In this document: positions 61,382 through 64,000 of the stretch, piece after piece
How the letters are laid out: every line of letters begins with the position of its first letter
Numbering within the stretch: position 1 is the first letter of the stretch
Assembly: GCF_900188145.1 (NCBI RefSeq)
Contig: NZ_FZOJ01000002.1
Span: 1 to 64,000, forward strand
Source: Anaerovirgula multivorans
GTDB lineage: Bacteria; Bacillota; Clostridia; Peptostreptococcales; Natronincolaceae
Reading direction: 5' to 3'
Length of the DNA stretch: 64,000 nucleotides
The notes under the pieces: model-generated
Seen by the model: the letters and a program-made list of their open reading frames with translations, nothing else
Database searches by the model: none
Told to the model about the DNA's origin: nothing
Program-made: the position numbers and the translations under genes

Positions 61382-62338
61382 TTAAGCTAATTTATGAACA
61401 AAGGAAACCACCCTGATATTTTTATTTTCGTAAACTCTCAACCAATTGGCTTCATTCTCTAACTCTGCGTTAGTAGGAGATGAACCTGCTACCGATGCAT
61501 TTTGGAAAGCTACGCCTCTAGGATGCAATACAAAATGTTGTCTATTGATTAATATATCTTCGCCTGCTAATGAATCACGATCTGTTTCAGTTGGCACTGG
61601 TGCGGCTCCATTCCCTAAACCGAAAGCACCTTGACCAAATAGGTAAGTAGTGTAAACTCCTGCTGCTTGCGGGCAAGTGTCATCAACAATAACTCTTTTT
61701 CCCATGTAGGTAGGTATATTTACAACCCCTTGAGAGTTAGGAATAAAAGTAATTAAGTTGTCTTTTTGTAGCTTTGCGTAGGTTGCAGAGTGCATCGCAA
61801 GTGCTGTCAAGCTGTCTGCTGCATCCCCTAATTTTGTTGCCGCATCAATAACAGTCGAGCCGCCGATTACCGCTAATGCTCCTGACAAGCCAGATATATC
61901 ATGTTTGTTTCCTGCCATTGATGCGGCTTCAAACACACCTTTAAGAGTAGAAAACAATGTTGCTTGTCTACGTCTAGCCCAGTACTCCGCAACTAGATCT
62001 CCGATCGCTCTCAAAGGATCGTCACCACTTAACGCTTTTGCTAAGTCATTTACTCCCCAGGCTTTTCCTCTCATTAATAAGGCTGCAACATCTTTGCCGG
62101 ATGTGATTGGATTAACTGTTAGTGATGCTGCATCACTTAATACTTCGTCTGCCCCTGTTAAGTCTTTCCAGTAAGGCATGTTAATTAACTTACCACCTGC
62201 TGTTGCTAGTGCATCTAACTCCGGGCTATTCTCGATTATTCCTGCTGCCTGTACTGCGGATAACTCTGCTGTTCTTTCGATTACATATGGATTAAATACT
62301 TCTGGTACTATTACATTAGCTATTTTTGTAGCTGCCAT
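61382..62338 (-). CDS. Phage major capsid protein
   Basis: The 318-residue protein has N-terminal NVIVPEVFNPYVIERTAELS and the HK97-like pattern KLINMPYWKDLTGADEVLSD. The strand DILINRQHFVLHPRGVAFQN and C-terminal WLRVYENKNIRVVSFVHKLA belong to the HK97-fold coat domain. The order scaffold, coat, connector supports it. Confidence 0.9.
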   Translation of the reverse strand: MAATKIANVIVPEVFNPYVIERTAELSAVQAAGIIENSPELDALATAGGKLINMPYWKDLTGADEVLSDAASLTVNPITSGKDVAALLMRGKAWGVNDLAKALSGDDPLRAIGDLVAEYWARRRQATLFSTLKGVFEAASMAGNKHDISGLSGALAVIGGSTVIDAATKLGDAADSLTALAMHSATYAKLQKDNLITFIPNSQGVVNIPTYMGKRVIVDDTCPQAAGVYTTYLFGQGAFGLGNGAAPVPTETDRDSLAGEDILINRQHFVLHPRGVAFQNASVAGSSPTNAELENEANWLRVYENKNIRVVSFVHKLA

Positions 62339-62352
62339 TTAAATTCCTCCTA

Positions 62353-62982
62353 TTATTTTGATTGTGCTTTCAAGGACTGTGCAAGTGTTGGGTCCTCTTT
62401 GAGTAACTTCGCTTGCATAGTCAAATTATAAGTTTCTTTTTTCCAAGGGTTTACACCTTGATAACCTTCTTTACTCTTGTGCGGATCTCTGCCATTATCC
62501 TTAAACTTACTTTCTACCGCCGCCGCTATTGCTGTTTGCCATACTTGCTCTAACTTTGTCAAGTTGGCTTTTGTGGTATCTTCATCATTGGCTATTAGAT
62601 AGTCAGCTAATTCTATTGGCAATCCTTTTGCTGTCATTTCTTTAATCGCTATATTCGTTAAGGATTCTCTAGTTTTTTCTTGCTTCAAGGTTTCAAACTG
62701 TTGTGTTAATTCCCTTATTTTCTTTTGTTCTTCTGTTTCTCCGGGGAATCGTTTGCCAATTTCTTCCTCTACGTGTTTACTAAGGTTGTTAGCTTTCCAA
62801 GTTTCAATCGCCTTGGTCACTGTACTGTCCAATTTTGGTTGTAACAGCTTTTTCCCACCTTCGCTTTCCAGATATGCGCTAACTCCATCAGGTGTAATTG
62901 GATTCAACCCCTTAATGTAGTCTTGGATTTCTTTGTTTTCTTTGTTTTGCTCAACTATTTCTCTTAGTCTTTCTAACGACAT
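62353..62982 (-). CDS. Phage scaffold protein (DUF4355-like)
   Basis: The 209-residue protein is helical and charged: MSLERLREIVEQNKENKEIQ at the start and the coiled-coil part GETEEQKKIRELTQQFETLK. The C-terminus is basic (LKEDPTLAQSLKAQSK). It fits the DUF4355/gp8-like scaffold that guides capsid assembly. ATG is chosen, 6 bases after GGAGG; the upstream start is rejected. It lies directly before the coat gene. Confidence 0.85.
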   Translation of the reverse strand: MSLERLREIVEQNKENKEIQDYIKGLNPITPDGVSAYLESEGGKKLLQPKLDSTVTKAIETWKANNLSKHVEEEIGKRFPGETEEQKKIRELTQQFETLKQEKTRESLTNIAIKEMTAKGLPIELADYLIANDEDTTKANLTKLEQVWQTAIAAAVESKFKDNGRDPHKSKEGYQGVNPWKKETYNLTMQAKLLKEDPTLAQSLKAQSK

Positions 62983-63035
62983 TTTTATTCCTCCTGTTTG
63001 TGCCCTCAACCGTTCTAGCCGGAGAGTGCATAATA

Positions 63036-63935
63036 TTAAAATCTATTATCCATGTATTCATCGAATGTAGTGTAAGGCACTATACCTTCACCTCTTACTC
63101 GCCTAAAACTAGCGCCATATCCATCTATGACACTAATCATTGAGCATCTACAGTTGACCACATTGAAGGCTGTACCTGCTGGGTCACCTGGATACATAAG
63201 CTCCTCACCTCCAACGATGAACGGTTCGTCTATATTGACAATTTGTCCGTCTGCGGTGCCGTGAGAGTTTCTTGTTCTAGAGTCAATAGCAGACACCCAT
63301 TGCTTTTTCATATTAACTCCCTTTGATTCAGCATGTTCCATTGAATTCAGTCTGCCTTGATTCTGCACACGTTGAGATTCAGTTCTAACAATTCTCAATA
63401 CATTAGTTGCTCCTACGTCCATTCTCTCTTTAACTGCCTTAGTGGTTTCCCTGTAGCCTTTTCCTTGCAGTAAGCCTCGAGTTATTTCTTCTTTAATTTG
63501 CCTAGCTAGTATCTGCTGATTGACTCGGTTTCTTGCTAACCATCCTATCCTATCTAAAGGATTTTTAACAGCTTGCTCGATAACCTTAGGATTTAATAGA
63601 GTAAAACTTAACTTTGCATTAACCGTTTTTTCAAATCCAAAGGCAGAACGGTAATATGATTCCTTATATAAGCTACCTAGTCCATTTTGCAAGGTTCTTG
63701 CTGTCTTTCCTGTGAGCTTGCTTATCTCTTTTGATATGTTTTCCTCTAGTCCTGTCAATCGATTGTATTTGAACATATCTGATTGATTGAAGATTCCTCT
63801 AGCTTCAAGAGTAGCAATCTGACTTCTGATTTCTTTGAGTGATTGAGCGTAATACTGTGCAATCTGCTTTTCAATGCTTAGTTGATTTCTGTCTAGTGCT
63901 TTATCTGCTTGCTTGAGATACTTTTCTAGTGACAT
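63036..63935 (-). CDS. Phage minor head protein, SPP1 gp7/F-like family
   Basis: The 299-residue protein has the gp7/MuF domain: ATNVLRIVRTESQRVQNQGR, then MKKQWVSAIDSRTRNSHGTA (the DxRTxxxH pattern) and TAFNVVNCRCSMI. It is helical in its N-terminal half (LRDKALDRNQLSIEKQIAQY type). It is carried inside the prohead near the portal. The gene overlaps the end of the upstream ORF by one base (TAATG). Confidence 0.9.
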   Translation of the reverse strand: MSLEKYLKQADKALDRNQLSIEKQIAQYYAQSLKEIRSQIATLEARGIFNQSDMFKYNRLTGLEENISKEISKLTGKTARTLQNGLGSLYKESYYRSAFGFEKTVNAKLSFTLLNPKVIEQAVKNPLDRIGWLARNRVNQQILARQIKEEITRGLLQGKGYRETTKAVKERMDVGATNVLRIVRTESQRVQNQGRLNSMEHAESKGVNMKKQWVSAIDSRTRNSHGTADGQIVNIDEPFIVGGEELMYPGDPAGTAFNVVNCRCSMISVIDGYGASFRRVRGEGIVPYTTFDEYMDNRF

Positions 63936-64000
63936 TAGCTATCACCTTCTAATATTATATATTTTTCTTCTATCCCATGCCCACAACACGCATGTATTGC
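63935..64000 (-). CDS. C-terminal end of a small phage protein (cut by window edge)
   Basis: The 21 last codons read AIHACCGHGIEEKYIILEGD plus one residue before TAA. The Cys-Cys-His triplet suggests a small metal-binding protein encoded between portal and minor head genes. Nothing more can be said. Confidence 0.45.
   Translation of the reverse strand, partial: AIHACCGHGIEEKYIILEGDS

Larger units (their letters stand above)
44940..64000 (-). mobile_element. Siphovirus-type prophage (left part; continues past right edge)
   Basis: All genes from 44975 to the right edge are on the minus strand in the canonical late-gene order (head, connector, tail, lysis). Short intergenic gaps, start/stop overlaps and a host gene cut at the left boundary support insertion. 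No structural gene in the visible part is clearly broken: the apparent break in the tape measure is an intron. Integrase, repressor, replication, terminase and portal genes are not in the window, so intactness is unknown. Confidence 0.95.

Noticed and set aside
1..64000. rRNA or tRNA genes
   Set aside because: No cloverleaf with a CCA-type end or rRNA-like sequence was seen on either strand by eye; no tRNA gene was recognised at the visible prophage border.

Overview
The window is low-GC Firmicutes DNA. Spore-coat-type proteins, a Stickland-style anaerobic redox complex, a T-box leader and many strong GGAGG ribosome sites point to an anaerobic, spore-forming Clostridia, plausibly near Alkaliphilus. 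The genus is an inference from gene content; nothing in the window proves it.

Chromosomal part (1 to about 44.94 kb). The left edge cuts trxB. Next, on the minus strand, comes a three-gene redox operon: NuoE-like, NuoF/HydB-like, and a large fusion of [2Fe-2S], GltD/NfnB-like FAD-NADP(H) and molybdopterin-oxidoreductase-like domains. The catalytic Cys/Sec of the last domain appears to be lost, so it looks more like a Sporomusa-type (Stn) electron-bifurcating transhydrogenase than a formate dehydrogenase. After it come an orphan ThiS-like protein, typA, lepB, a cyclase, an ECF sigma/anti-sigma/TPR operon, two small CotF-like coat proteins, asnA under an Asn T-box, a threonine dehydratase-like enzyme, and an aminotransferase in an operon with an ECF-transporter S component. 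The promoter of that operon carries five phased TACAAT boxes. Then follow a Cof phosphatase, ferritin, an aspartate kinase, a glutaredoxin, a TetR-controlled ABC-2 exporter, DUF421, a decayed chromate transporter, and a PadR/FetA/decayed-FetB cluster. Further right are a potassium channel, a spore-type Cys-rich protein, and a complete LacI-controlled ABC importer + GH65 phosphorylase + beta-phosphoglucomutase operon for a disaccharide.

Prophage part (about 44.94 kb to the right edge). A siphovirus-type prophage has inserted into an ABC ATPase gene of the nitrate/sulfonate type and truncated it. All phage genes are on the minus strand. Read in transcription order from the right edge they run: minor head protein, scaffold, major capsid, a 997-residue fibre-like protein, head-tail connectors, tail terminator, major tail protein, tail chaperones G and G-T (with a CCCAAAC slippery site), tape measure, distal tail, tail endopeptidase/fibre, small tail proteins, a secreted protein, XhlA-like protein, amidase and holin. 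A strong terminator ends the late operon. A four-gene tail module with its own promoter and palindromic operator lies between it and the attachment side. Portal, terminase, integrase and the other attachment site lie outside the window.

The most interesting structures are: a group I intron with a GIY-YIG homing endonuclease that splits the tape measure gene; the programmed -1 frameshift of the tail chaperones; the fibre-like protein encoded inside the capsid module; the Stn-like complex; and several dispersed hairpin repeats and regulatory arrays.
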